A stretch of 64,000 nt of DNA from Salvator merianae (Eukaryota; Chordata; Lepidosauria; Squamata; Teiidae): the NCBI GenBank assembly GCA_003586115.2, contig QVOM02000034.1, forward strand, positions 130,359,936-130,423,935. The letters run 5' to 3'. Below, one piece after another: positions 44,102 to 57,049 of the stretch. Both the position numbers and the translations under genes were made by a program. Position 1 is the stretch's first letter. Each line of letters begins with the position of its first letter. The notes below the pieces were generated by a model. The model did no database searches. It saw nothing but the letters and a program-made list of their open reading frames with translations, and was not told the DNA's origin.

Positions 44102-47100
44102 GTAAAACATTGGAAGAATGGCAACTCTGATACATCTGAAGCATTTCAAATTACAGAGCTCTATTCTTAGTTGCACAAGTGATGTGTCTTTAAGATAGTT
44201 TTCAGGGCTTTGTCATGCTAGAAAGCCTTTTAACATTCTGAAAGCTCACTTAACTTCAGTACTATTTAACCTGTTTCACAGAAGTACCATGTTAAACTTT
44301 GTATGAGCAACACAGAACCTTTCCTAAAGGGTTTGTAGTTTGAGTCAGATATGGCTAAAGCAAATGAGTGGATAGACTAGAATAAGCTGGGGATCAAATT
44401 CAGCAAAAATGACAACAGCAGTTACAAGTTGTTATTTAAAAAAAAAGGAGGGCTGAAGTTAGTACCTTAAGCAATGATGAGAGAGAGAAGCTGATTAAGC
44501 CTTTTCTTCTGGTGTCATATGCCTGCTTAAAATTGTGTGCTCTCTAGCTGCCTTTTTATCATTGTAAGGAGGAAGCTGATAACGGATTTCTGTGTTTTGC
44601 CCTGTGAGATCCTTGAAAGAATAAAAGTTTCACTTTCACCTTAACACGTTGAAATTGAACATAATCATAAACTGTTTAGAGTGATAAAGAAGCCAATACT
44701 AGTAAGATTTTTCCTCATGGAACCAATGTGAATGATTCCTCAATGGTGGCTAATTTACTGAGTACATCAGTAGAGGAATTAGGTAACTAGGTAAAAACTG
44801 TTATCCATATTCATCTAGTAACCATTCCTTCGCTAAGCACATTTCACTTAGCTAAGTACATTTCATTTCATCTTTTCTATATTAGACTTCTTTCCCTAAG
44901 GCCTGTGGGCAGATGCTACCAGCACTCAAAATGCGTCAGTTTGTCTGTATTGGCCCTCTGCCATTTGAAGCTACTACTGAAGGGGCTTCAGGACAACATT
45001 AGCTCCACCATATCCAGCAGCTCAGAACTTGAGTCTCTTCTCCTCCTCCACCTTCTTCTTCTTCTTCTCCTTCTTCTGTTTCTTCTAGGTTTGGTTGCTA
45101 AAGACATTAACACACTAGGAGCAATTTTCATGTACACTTACATAAAATTGAGCCTTACATTCTCTTATCTACTATTAGACCTGCCTGTTTTTAAAGTGAA
45201 GGAGAAAAAGGGAAAACAGAGTGAACCCAAGTTTAAAATTTATATATACTGCACTTGTAGAAAAGGCTGAAAATATATGCTGTGACTTGGATATAGATAC
45301 ACCATTCATAAGTTCCTCCCCACACTTGAAAAAAATAATTGCAGAGCTGTCTTCCCTTAAACATATTTAAATGCTGAATAATCTTTTCAGAGACAGCTAT
45401 ATCCTAACAGATCCAGAATTTTACAGCCTTTCCAGTTTTGAGCTATAGCTGGTCTGGTTGTTGTAAGAGGACTAATAATTTTTTGTACCAAAAATATTCA
45501 GTAAGTGTAACTTAGGGTTGAGTAGGGTTTATCCAAGATTTTCAGAACTTCTTCCTGATTTTGTTCATGAGTATACTAACAAAGAGATAGTCCTGCCATA
45601 TAAGTATTTCTAGCTGTTTCGAGTCCTGCCTTGTACCACTTACCCTCTGTTAACAGCCATTGTTGGTTCTGCTCACCACTGGCTATTACTGTGGCCAATG
45701 TTTACTAGGCTTAGTAGCTTTCCTAACCACCACCTGCTTTCACTCTCCCTCCTCTGGAATACTGCTTCTTTGAAACTTGTGACACAGACCACAAGATAGC
45801 ATCCAGCTCTGCCATCACAGGAAGGACTTCACAAACTTCATGTAGCCCTGATACAGCAAAGCTACTTTGTTCAAAAGGTTTATTCATTCAATTGGTGAAA
45901 TGTTCTCTTTTTGTTAACATTGAGAATTGTAGTAGACAAAATGCAACTTGTTCGTTGATCTTCAAATGTATTTTCAGTTTGGTATACCAGAATTATAGGC
46001 TGAAGTATTTTTTGAAAAGTTTTCTGAAAACAAAAATATTCCATGTATAAATTTTTAACTTCACATAAAGTTGGGAAATCATAAGAACTTTCCCCCTCCA
46101 CTTTTTCATGTATTACAGTTTTCGCGCCTGATTATTTGTGGCCCGTCACAAAAGGTTAATAATGGTTATAAAATGAAAATCAATATTTGGTGTCCCCCCT
46201 TCCACCCAAGAGTAATAAAGAAGATATTTTAAAAGGTCTTCAGTGGAATAGAAATGTTTTCCTACAAGCTTAGCAGTGTGTGCCCCTTCCTATCCATATC
46301 CAGCATTGCTTAAATTGTAGTGCTTTTCTCTGTGTTTTGTGTGTGACCTTATCTTTATGCTGAAGCAAGACACAATTCAAACTGAGTAGTGCTGCAAATT
46401 TTCTTTTCCCTGTTAAATAGAAAAGGACTGTATTTAAATCAAAATGGTTTCCATAAATATGCCACGAACACTGGAACATTCTGCATTTATGTACTGTTTT
46501 ATCACATCTTATCTATTATCTGGGTTATGGTTAAGCAAAGTCGGAAAGTTTTACTGTTAATTTTGCCATCTTATACCAGTAACAAGCCAATTGTAGCTTA
46601 GTGATATAAAAAGAAAAACACTGCGATTACTTCCAGAGGCTTGTTCAGTCCTCTGCATCTTATGGAAAAATACTTTAGGTAGCAGCCTTAGCAAGAGAGC
46701 ATTGTTTGAAAACAACAGTCAGTCAGAGTACAGAATGTGTAACAACTATACAAAGAAACTCTTTATGAGCCCATATTTACTCAGGCAGAGTTCTCAAAGG
46801 CTCTTGAGCACAGTTGATAATCATAAGCATAGGAAACAGCAGGAATAAATTCAGATTTATCACAAGAAAGGGGTATAAAAAGTATAGTTTATAGTACCAC
46901 TATTATAAGACACTGACCTTGAATTAGGTCCAAATATATGGATAATGCAAGGTTATTCAAGGTAATGAAAATAAGAAGCATAAGAATATGGAAAGAGTCT
47001 CAAAAGGTAGACATTAAAATAGCAAATGCTAATTTAATGTGTGTGTAAGCGTATGCAAGTGTAAAGTAATACATATTAAGGCTTCCTCACCTCCATATAT

Positions 47101-47944
47101 GCACCAATAAGGTTTTACATAAAAGTAGGTATAGGAGAAGGGATTTTGCAGTTACAGAAGACAGCATCATGAACAGTGCTAATCTAGTTCAAAGCAAGTA
47201 TGAAAAAGACTAATTCCAAGTTAGGGATTATTAGGGAAAGGGCTGAAAGCTAAATTGCCTACGTCATAACGCCTCCATTTATAGGACAGCTACACTTCAG
47301 ATGCTTGATGGGAAAGTTGTTAAATATGGAGTTAAAGGCTATCTAATAAAATCCTTTATCATTTTTCATTAAAACCTGCATATCTATGTATGAAAAAGCA
47401 TGCTGTTTCATGCTTCGGGGCACCTCCCTGCCAGCGTTAAAATTAGCCGGTAATCAAATATAATAATTTGTGATAGGAGATTTATATTCCCCCCCAATTA
47501 GGTACCACTAGGTAATTCCCTGAAAACTATCCAGAGAAATACATTAATAACCCTTTGTTTATTTTGATCCTTAATTTTCAGATGAATGCATTTTATTTCT
47601 AAGAAAAGAATACAAATTCCAAGAAGGACTTAAATTGTTCTCAGAGAGGTCATTTGCCTGCGAAGCCTAAAAGAAATGTAAACCTTAGTTTGAAGGAGGC
47701 TTCAAAGAATTATTTTGCAGTTTTATTGTATTTTTTCCCAAGAAAAGCAGATTATGCAGTGGAGGTTAATTTTATTATTCTGCTTTCAATAAACTGCTTG
47801 ACGTTTGGAGGCCCTCTGGAAAACAGCACATAACTGGCTTGCAAGAAAACACTATAATCAGCAAACCCGAAAAACTCTTGTTTAAATATGCTATGGATTT
47901 ATATTGGGCTGTTTTTCCACCCCAGATATTTTTTCCCTCGGAGA
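44102..47944 (+). other. ACBD6 intron, nothing recognised except a TTC-rich tract
   Basis: The donor is gtaaaa. A pyrimidine tract (cttcttcttcttctcc) lies near 45036-45090 and produces a leucine-rich artefact frame. I see no classified repeat or RNA gene. Confidence 0.45.
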
Positions 47945-48075
47945 GCAAGTTTTTATTTATTTATTTATTTCTAAGTATTTATATCCCACCCTTCACCTGA
48001 AGCTCTCAGTAAAAACATATCATGTACAAGCCTAAAATCAATAAAACATAATTAAAACACAACCTTCCTACCTTA
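47945..48075 (-). mobile_element. L2-like 3' end fragment
   Basis: A (TTTA)n start followed by tatttatatcccacccttca, then cctgaagctctcag is the reverse complement of an L2 3' end (ggtgaagggtgggatataaa). It includes about 130 bp and no coding part. Confidence 0.65.
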
Positions 48076-48469
48076 AAAGACCACATTTGGAGGAAGCTTA
48101 ATAAGATTTGGCTGAAGAGATACTTTAGGTTAATCTGCATTTTTGGGAGTTTGCTCACTTGGGGAGGGTGCCTGTGAGAATGTCGCAAATAGGCATGTCT
48201 GTTAAATTAATATCCAAAGAATAATCAGCATTTTCTACCAGCTGGGGTGATAAAATACCCCTTGAATAAGATTGAATGTTGTTTACCCTTTGAATTTTTC
48301 AGTTCCTCCCCACCCCTACTCTCATTAAAGAGGGAAAACTTCTGTTTTGATGCTGCTGTTGTTATGGCACCTCTGTCTCACACTGAAATTGAGCTGAGAA
48401 CTGTTTTAGCTATGCTATGTATATATTATAGGACCGAAAACCTAACCTATGAGCTATTTTCACAGAGAT
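48076..48469 (+). other. ACBD6 intron, nothing recognised
   Basis: No gene or classified repeat is recognised. Confidence 0.4.
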
Positions 48470-48915
48470 GAAAATGACCTTGGGCAGATTCCAAAAGACA
48501 CTGGAAGATAGACTGTCTGACCTTCTTATTCTCTATCATCCCCTCCTCCTTTTGCCTTCAATCTTTCCCAGCATCAGGATCTTTTCTAGTGAATCCTGTC
48601 TTCTCATTATGTAGCCAAAGTGTTTGAGTTTCTGCTTTAATATTTATCCTTCCAGTGAGCAGTCAGGGTTGATTTCCTTTAATATTGAATGGTTTGATCT
48701 TCTTGCAGTTCAAGAGACTCTCAGAAGTTTTCTCCAGCAGCACAATTCAAAAGTGTAGATTCTTCAGCACTCAACATTGTTTATGGTCCAACTCTCACCA
48801 CTATACATAGCTTTGATTATACAGACCTTTGTTGGCAAGGTGATGGTTCTGCTTTTTAATATGCTGCTCAGATTTGCCATAGCATTCCTCCCAAGGAATA
48901 AGAGGATGAAGGCTC
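48470..48915 (-). mobile_element. BovB (RTE-clade) LINE fragment
   Basis: I recognise the BovB 3' coding region in antisense: cttttgccttcaatctttcc, then cagcatcaggatctttt, then gtagccaaagtgtttgagtt, then agtcagggttgatttccttt, then ttgatcttcttgcagttcaa, then agactctcagaagttttctc and tatggtccaactctcacca. BovB is an RTE retrotransposon abundant in squamates and ruminants and known for horizontal transfer. Sense is minus. The copy is truncated and its frame broken. Confidence 0.88.
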
Positions 48916-49649
48916 TACATGTTCAACTGCATTTGACTTTATCAAGCAATATGCTCTGCACAAAAATCTATGTAGAGAGCTGGCAATTGATTTTATTTAA
49001 CTGTCTCAATAGAATTCACAGTTTACGTATCAAGTAAACTTTGACCTTACATGGAGGAAAATAACATCAATTTGAAATCAGTGCATTCTTCTAAACAAAA
49101 AAGGAAAACTGGACATCTGAGAACCTCTGTGTCCGAAGACAGGAGCTTCAAAGACTATTTACTTTTGATATGATTTTAATTCAGGAACATACAGCACATT
49201 TTGAATGCTACAAACAAGTAAATTGTGGTAGAATTAGTGTTGGGCTGATGATATCTAAATAGGTTTCAGTGATGGTAAAAGTATCCCCCTGAAATCTACT
49301 GATTATGTTCTCTCTACCCTGGTGATCCCCAACCTGTTTTCACTTGCATATCCCTTGGCAATACAATTTCTGTAAATTTTACTCTTCACAATAGTTGCTG
49401 TTATTTCAAATTTAGATGTTATAACTGTAAGTGCCTTTTCCTGCTATTATTTACTCTTTTTTGCACCCCTGGGGGTATGTGTACCCCAGGCTGGAAATCA
49501 CTGACCTTCCCTATGTATGTATAAATGTGTATTCTCTCAGAGGCCTGATATTCATTTGTTCCCAGGCAACATTTCAGGATTGTCTGCACTTCTGATTAAG
49601 TTGCCCCCAGAAGAAAACTTTTAGATGCATTAAAACAGTGATAGTGCCT
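48916..49649 (+). other. ACBD6 intron, nothing recognised
   Basis: No gene or classified repeat is recognised. Confidence 0.4.
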
Positions 49650-49940
49650 GCATTGGGAGGGCATGCTATTCCCTTAACCAAGGGCCAGGTGAAAGAGATG
49701 TGTCTTCACCTGTCATCTAAATACAAAGAAAATGGTTGTGTGACACATCTCAGAGGGGAGACTATCCTATAGCCTGGGGCTATCACCAAGAATGCCCTCC
49801 CATGCATCCTCCCCCTTAAGTGCTGAAGGGGTGGCATGACCAAGAACGCCTCATCAGCAGATCTTAATAACTCTTCTGTCACATAAGTAAATTTCAGCTG
49901 TCTTACAAGTTGTTTCCAGAATCTTAAGTAGGGCTGGGCC
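49650..49940 (-). mobile_element. L2-clade LINE, 3' coding fragment
   Basis: The sequence cccttaaccaagggccaggt, then gaaagagatgtgtcttcacc, then ctcagaggggagactatcct matches the reverse complement of the L2 C terminus at 22.25-22.45 kb (taaagaggtacgtctttagt, then caaaggggagaccattccac). It is heavily diverged. Confidence 0.75.
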
Positions 49941-51597
49941 TTTGCTGCAGCATTGATTTAGTTCATTATTTGGGGGGCTGTCTGTTTTAGGATGTAAGAA
50001 GATCTTTTGCTCCCAGTTTTTAAGCAGATTTCATATTTACATTCTCTTAAAAACTGAAACATTTGTTTAAGATTGCAGTTTGAGACATCAGGACTCTAAT
50101 GAGTTTTAAAATTCTGAGTACTATAGTTAAAAACTCTCGTTGGTCTGAGTACTTTGCCTGCTGTTGCTTTTGGTTAAAAGGTTGTATAGACCTTGCTTTG
50201 CAGTGATAAATAAAGTAAATTATCACTTTATGTGTAATATCTATTCTTTGATATTTTGGTCAGGATTAGGCAAATTGGGGAGAAAGTTTTGCTGGTTTAT
50301 ACTGAATGATAATCCTTTGTATTCACCAGATACTCTAGCTCTGTTTTTATTTTCCATTTTTACTAGTTCTAGTGAAAGAATGAAAATTAACTGGCAAGAT
50401 CCAGGAAAAATATATATGCATTTTTTAATTTGAATTTCTTTCATTTGTTCATTTTTTCCTTGTTTAACACTTTTTATATAAATAAAATGTTGAAATAAAA
50501 AAAACCCACTTTCATTACGTTCTTAACAGACAAAGATTGGAGTTAATCACATGAAGAAGGCTAAGGAAATGCAGTTTGTGGTCCTTTGGATATAAATGTC
50601 AGGAACAGTTGTTCAGGTGGTTTAAAGAGCATAACCCTTTTTAGGATGGGTGGAGTTGTCAGAAGCTTTGAACAGACTAATGTTGAATTGTAAGGATTCT
50701 TTTTATTATCCAATAATGTTGAGCCTATTTGACTGATGACAGTATTTTCCCCTGGTGAGCCTAAAGCACTAGCATGTGGCAACTACCATTTCTAGTTTTT
50801 TTCAGTGTCTGTGGATGGAACCTTAGACCCTCCACAAACTGAGAATGAAATTCACAGTATAGTAAGCACTCTTATGCAGGTGCACATTTCAGGGGTTAAT
50901 GATGGTGCTGGACAATACAGCAATTCATTAAGGAACTTCTGATTTACATCTGGCCTCCAAAACTCAGCCAATAACTAATTTCTTTGGATTTAGTTTAGTT
51001 GTGCAGATGTTCTTTGCTTTCACTTGATCTTAATAGGTCAGTTGAATAGTAAAGGATTACTGCCTACAGATAACCACACATTTAACCTTATTTTCTTTTT
51101 TTAACTAGTTTTTAAAAACAATGGCCAAGTATAAAGTGTGTTGTGAGTTATTGGGTTAAGGGCGATAAGTAGGTGTAAACAATGCTGTTTTTTAGTTGGG
51201 TGGAATGTATGTTGCTTGTGTGTGCTAGATAAGTAGAATCTGGTTTCAAGGTTTTGAAGTAATCACATACTACTGAACTGCAATAATAATGTAAAAGGAC
51301 TTTCTTTCCCCCAGATAATAGGATAGAATCCAACTTTTTTGGTGTTGATAATTACCTTTAATAATACATTTTAAAAGAGGTGGTGATTGCTTTGGGTGGG
51401 AGAGTGCAGAACTAATTTGTATAGGGGAGAGACTTTGCTGAAAAGGGTCATTTATGTAATCTAATTACCTTAATCCTTAGCCACCGGCCTTTTCCTGGTG
51501 GGTGGCAATGCTGACAACTTAAAAGGTTTAGATGTCTTTTAAGTGAGCAGTTCTTCTCTGTCTAAAAACAGTACTTTTTTATTCTGAGGAATCCCAT
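49941..51597 (+). other. ACBD6 intron, nothing recognised
   Basis: No gene or classified repeat is recognised. Open frames at 50164-50444 occur on both strands. Confidence 0.45.
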
Positions 51598-51626
51598 ATA
51601 TGTGTGTGTGTGTGTGTGTGTGTGTA
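51598..51626. repeat. (TG)n microsatellite
   Basis: About fourteen TG dinucleotides. Confidence 0.97.
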
Positions 51627-51926
51627 TCTCCTGGGTTTTTATTTATGACAGGCAAATAAATATATCCATTGTGATTGGATTTGGATATAGATATCATACT
51701 AAATTATGGTTTACTCTTCTCAGTATAATTGTGCTTTCCTGTCTCTCCCTACCTCTGATGCAGCTGCAAGAAGGTAATCATAAAGCTTCAGTTTTCACCA
51801 AACTACTATTTGCTATTATGTGAATGTTTAAGCTAGACATAACAATGTTTTAAACGAAACACACTAAAATCAGGAATCATTGTTTGAAATTGGGTGCTCC
51901 TACAACCTATAGTTAAGACTAAGAAT
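51627..51926 (+). other. ACBD6 intron, nothing recognised
   Basis: No gene or classified repeat is recognised. Confidence 0.4.
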
Positions 51927-53575
51927 AGACTTTATTTATTTATTTGATTTTTATATCACCTAATAGCACAATCTCTGTGTAGTTTGTATAATTGCATAAA
52001 CAATAAAACAATTAAAATACAATAAATGCATAGACATACCTCCCTCCAAGGCAGAATTACATGCCAAAAGCCTGGGGTGAGGAGAAATGTTTTTCTCATC
52101 AATATAGGAATTCGACATATGTTGGAAGGAAAGTTATTCCATCACCTGGGGTTGACCATAGATAAGCCCCTCTCTCTGGCTGGAGCAACACATACCTCTG
52201 AAAAAGAGGGAATTGTCACAGGGTCTCCTCTGAAGATCATAGGTGATGGACAGGACTATACAATTTTAGGTCATTTAGGCCTTAAAAGTCACAATTGGAA
52301 CCAGAATCAGCAATCAGCATAAACTCTAAGGACCAGGGTGATGGGGGCTCAACAGGACACACCTGTGAGTAGTCTGGCTGTAGCATTTTGTACAAGTGCC
52401 TGCTTCCAAACAATCTTCAAGGGAAGCCCAGTGTAGAGCACATTGCAGTAATCCAATCTGGAAGTTGTAAGAGCGTGTATCACTGTGACTTCTTTTCAGG
52501 AACGGTTTAAGTTGTATAATTAATCTGAGCTGGAGGGAGGCATTCCTAGTTACTGCTGCAATCTGAGCCTCAAGTGACAGCAGAAGATCCAGGAGTACAC
52601 CTAAATACAACTTTTCTTTCCAGTGAAGTGCAACGCCATTGAGAAGAGGTTTCCTCCCACTTCCTTTGTGTGAGAACCTGGTACCCACAGCAGCTCCATC
52701 TTGTCAGGATTTAATTTCAATATTCTGGATGTCATCCAGACCATCACTGTTCACAGTCTATATTGCCTGACTCAGAAAGAAAGGAGATGTAGAGCTGGGT
52801 GTCATCAGCATACTGATAGTACTTTGCTCCAGCCCCTCTGATGAGCTCTCCCAATAGCTTCATATAGATGTCAGAAAGCATAAGGAAAGGGGCAGAACCC
52901 TGGAGCACCTTACAAGTGAGCTTCCAGGGTCCCAACTGAAATTCCTTCAATGCTACTCTTTCAAAACTGCCACAGAGATATGACTGGAACTACTGGAGCA
53001 TCCTCCCTCCTATTCCTAAACCCATAGGCACTCCAATATACAGAACCAAAAGCCACTGAGAGATCCAGGAGGACCAACAAGGTTTCTCTCCCTCTGTGTC
53101 TCTTCTATCAAAGGTCATCCATCATGGAGACCAAGGCAGAAATTCATATTATCCTAGTGTGTCTAGATCACCACCACTTTCTCAAGATCTTGGCCAAAAA
53201 AGGAAGATCTGTGACCAGACCGTAATTATCCAAGGCCTCTTAAGAAGAGGAGACACTACCTCCAAGTGACAGAATGTCACCCTCCTGCAGAGGTGCAGTA
53301 AGTAATCACAGGATCCAGCTATGAAAACACACACACACACACCAACTTTAATAAGCCAGACTGAGCAAGGACCAAGAAAACAAGTGGCGGATTGAACCCC
53401 TGCAAGCAGCTTTCCGCATCCTCAGTTTGCAGCAACTGAAATTGATCCAAAACAACAGGACAAATTGGTGTTCTTGCACCCTCTGGGTAAATCTAACCAA
53501 ACCTAGCATCCAGTTCTGAACAATGCAAGTGATTTTATGCTCAAAATGGCTTGCAGAAATTGTCACATTTATTTA
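51927..53575 (-). mobile_element. L2-clade LINE, RT to 3' end, decayed
   Basis: Starts with a (TTTA)n tail and tgatttttatatcacctaat. Minus-strand pieces are LYLGVLLDLLLSLEAQIAAV (52326-52688), KYYQYADDTQLYISFLSESG and MLSDIYMKLLGELIRGAGAK (52744-52950). The YADD catalytic box survives here, unlike the 22-kb copy. Past 53100 the sequence continues collinearly with that copy (aactgaaattgatccaaaac, then aacaggac) up to the RT-endonuclease junction near 53575. A (CA)n tract lies at 53327-53341. Frames are widely broken. Confidence 0.88.
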
Positions 53576-55740
53576 TTGCAGTATTTGGGTGCTAGGGGGG
53601 AATAAGGGAGATTTTTCCCTCTACCCTAAGCAATGCAGGGGGAGCATTTGGAAGATATCCTTCACTGTCTCCTAGCAGAACTGGAAGGGGAGAGTGCTTT
53701 CTTAGCTTTCCCTCAAGATCTGTCTAGCTAAAAAGAAAGGTTTTTTAAATTTTATTTTACCTTACTGGAGAGTAAGCACCACTGAGTACGTTAGGCAGTG
53801 GAACTCACTACTGAATAGATATGGTTAATATTCCACTGAAAGCCAAGACTAATTAGATCTTCCTCCACTCCCTTATGAAAGTGCAATGCAAGATGCAATA
53901 GCAGCAAAGTAAAAATAAAATCAAAATGCCAATTTAAGAAATTTAAAAGGCGGATTAAAAATACAGCACCATGGACAGAAATTAAAAATGTAGAATAAAT
54001 TGTTCTTCTGAACTTTTATGGTTCAGTTAATGGCAAATTTGATGGTCCTGCTTTCCTCAGTCAACTTACTTGCGCCCTTCCAAGCAGATGGACACACCTG
54101 TCATTGAAACAGATGAAGCAGGGTATGATAGACTGGGGACAAAATTTCCAAAAAGCTGTGCTGTATGTGGCATTCATACCAGTTCCTTCTTTGCCAGGTG
54201 CAGCCCCATCTAGTGCTACCAATTGTGCTGGTCCCTATCCCAGCTGGCCCTAGTGTCAGCTGAGAAAGAGGAACAGGCAGATGGGCCATGGAAGGTGGAG
54301 AGCAGCTCTACCTCAGCCCCCCTCTACTACCCCTCTACTATCACCTTCTCTTTGCTGCTTCTGTGAGGGGCCAAGCTGTGGTCTACACCTTTGTTGTGAA
54401 TCTCACAGCCACTGCTGTCACAGATGTTAGGTGTCTTAGCCTTCTTCTGAGGCTGAGGTCAGACAAGGCCTCAAATGAGTTGCCCTTCCAAACTTTCTTA
54501 ACTTGATTTGGTAAGCTCAGTCTCAAGAAAATAGAGACCTTGGCAGCAACACCAGCAATGAGGTGAAGCTGGAACCAACAGAGGTGACTAATGTGCTGCT
54601 GCTCCTTCTCGTCCCATGGCTGAGCTCAGACAACAGAGCCAAAAGAGCTCGAAAGAGCACTTCCAATGAGCTTGACTATCTGAGGCTCCTGTGGCTCATC
54701 ACTTCTCATGCTAACAGAAGCAGAAGCAAACTGGAACTTTGCAGCTTTCCCTCCACCACTCTGTGAATGCTACAGAGAAGGGTAAGGATGCATCATATGC
54801 CTGTTGTGATGGAATCCAGGTTGCTAGCAGGCAAGCCACTTTGTTGACAGGCTCTTTCTACCGATTGCTTGGTGCTACCAACTAGCTGTTTATTTTAAGT
54901 CCTTATTAAGAATCCCCACAGCTCCCCCTTGTTTCTGCATATCTGCAAATATGTCAAATTGATTTCCTCACACCCACACCAGGGTAAGAGGGCATACATG
55001 GATTGAACAAGCCTGAGATTTATTCCAGCTCATTATTGTTATCCTAGATTGTGATTTACCATGAACCTGTTGTGTCCTGCAATGTAAGTTCAGCACACTG
55101 CTTTGAGTGGACAATGCATGCCCCCAAAATAGCAGTCTTCCTCAGGCGCGTTTGTAGCATCACTGTGATGCAGCATCAATGAAATTGGTACTTAGGATAT
55201 GGCTCATGCCATATTTTATATAGGCAAATAAAAGATTGGTCATGCTAAGTTTCCCTCTAGTATGTGAATAGCCATTTAACTATGTGTGCCATGTGGAGCT
55301 TTACTATTGAATGCTAGAAAAGTATTTTGTTTGGTACTGGAAACTTAAGTAGAGCCCCCAAACATCCACAATCATAATGGTTTGCAACTGCCTTCTCACA
55401 GCATCTTTTTCATCTTTCTGTTTTGTGGAACCTGGTGTTCCGAAGTAATCTCCCATCTATGTGCTAAGCTGGTCTGGCTCAACTTAGTGTCCAGAACCAA
55501 ACATGGTTCATGAGTGACATCCTCAATACTGATGCCTATAGGTAAGACTTTAAAGCAAATTAATAGATTAATTGGAAATAAAGGCTGCTTCTAGACATGA
55601 GTTAAACAGTAAAAGCCTACTGGCACTGTGTTGGGATTGCCAGACATTCACACGCAGTTTTCTCAGCACAATGCCTGTCCCAACATGCAGAAAATGCAGC
55701 AGTGTGACATCTGGTTTCCTAAAATAGTTCCACTTACCTA
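53576..55740 (+). other. ACBD6 intron, nothing recognised
   Basis: No classified repeat or gene is recognised. Open frames at 54288-54766 have no recognisable domain. Confidence 0.4.
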
Positions 55741-55886
55741 CATGTCTGGTGAGCTCCATTCAGCGTTAACTCACTGGGAACTTCCTAGAGCTCACCAAGC
55801 ATGTGAAAATAATGAAAGGGCGTAGGCATGTAGCAAGCTTTGGAAAGTTCCCAGTGGGCTAATGCCAAATGGAGCTTGCCAGATGT
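55741..55886. repeat. Foldback element, about 62-bp arms
   Basis: Left arm (55741-55803: catgtctggtgagctccatt, then actcactgggaacttcctag) and right arm (55826-55886: tggaaagttcccagtgggct, then aaatggagcttgccagatgtg) are reverse complements with mismatches. They surround a loop of about 22 bases. No coding capacity. The flanking DNA from about 55575 may belong to a larger element. Confidence 0.7.
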
Positions 55887-56019
55887 GCTGGTGAGCAAAT
55901 CTATAGTGGGGATTCCCACTCTGGACTGGCGGGCCATGGCAAGAGGCAATATCAAGTAGAGACAAACAAATTATCAGGACCCGATTGTATCTTTACCGAG
56001 GTCTTTGATGTCTAGCTTC

Positions 56020-56088
56020 CTCTAGGTGTTGTTCTGCCAGGGAGGAAGGGTCCCGCCCTGAGACCTTTTGGTGAAGGGTGGAGTATAA
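56020..56088 (+). mobile_element. L2 3' terminal fragment
   Basis: The sequence cccgccctgagaccttttgg, then tgaagggtggagtataaatt is the L2 3' end, also seen at 57.70 kb (ccctgggacctcttggtgaa). Confidence 0.75.
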
Positions 56089-56135
56089 ATTCTACTACTA
56101 CTATTACTGCTACTACTAATAATAATAATAATAAT
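56089..56135. repeat. (CTA/AAT)n trinucleotide tract
   Basis: A CTA tract turning into AAT units, directly after an L2 3' end. Confidence 0.93.
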
Positions 56136-57049
56136 ATGGAGAGTTATTGATACTGCTTTTCTGTGTGTTCCAAAAATTATTTATTTATGAGTTAAGTAAT
56201 TTCAACAAAACAAATAACCTGGTATTTAGAACTTAAGAACACTTTGGGCTTTGGTTAGCCTGCAGCAACAGAATGTATTAGCATGTCATTAGGACAGGTT
56301 TCAGAAGACTCTCAAAAGCTGTTAGTAAATCCTTGCATTTACTAGTAGACAAGTAAAAAGGAGGTACTCACAGCTCCATAGGCCTATTTATGTGTGAAGG
56401 ATTGCAACCAGTAAGGCTGGCCTCATTATCAATTGATCTTCAGTCTGTTTATTTTAACTGAAATATTTCAATAGTGTTTTAATTCTGCTACCACAGTTTG
56501 TAATCATTTGCATAATAAATCTGTATGTTCACTCATAAGATAAAATTTAGTCCAAGAAGGAGTGGATAACAGACTTGTGCAGCCTCTCTGCAGATACAGA
56601 ATAAAAAAATACTGTCTGAAAGCTGAAGATGAGCACTTAATAAACTGCTTGGTGGTGGGGAGGGGGATCTGTGGCTTTTTCTCAGAAAGGGAATTCCTCC
56701 CTCTCTCCCTGAAAATGCATGATTCTATTCTTTAAGACTCTTGCTTTTGTCACTGCCTCCTTCCTGTTGTCTTTTCTCCTCTCCCTGTTGAACTGTATCC
56801 TGTCCTGTGCCTTGACTTCAGCAACCATTATATCACCCCTTTCTTGGACATTCTGTTTCTACAACAAACTAGTGCAGCAAAAAATGGATATAACAGAGAA
56901 GCCCGAGAAGCCCCTAAGAGTCAAAAGAGCTGGATCCACACTGAGTTACCATTTTCCTTGCAAAATACTACAGCTCTCCTTGAGAGACAGCTAGAATTTT
57001 TTAGAAGGAAAAGAGAGAAGTAAACCAAAATTCTTACATCCAGTAGGTT
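56136..57049 (+). other. ACBD6 intron, nothing recognised
   Basis: A short open frame at 56719-56994 has a leucine-rich start but no recognised domain. Confidence 0.4.

Noticed and set aside
44905..45270. Leucine-rich 121-codon frame
   Set aside because: It is produced by a TTC/CTC tract, opens with GTG, and has no other protein-like feature.
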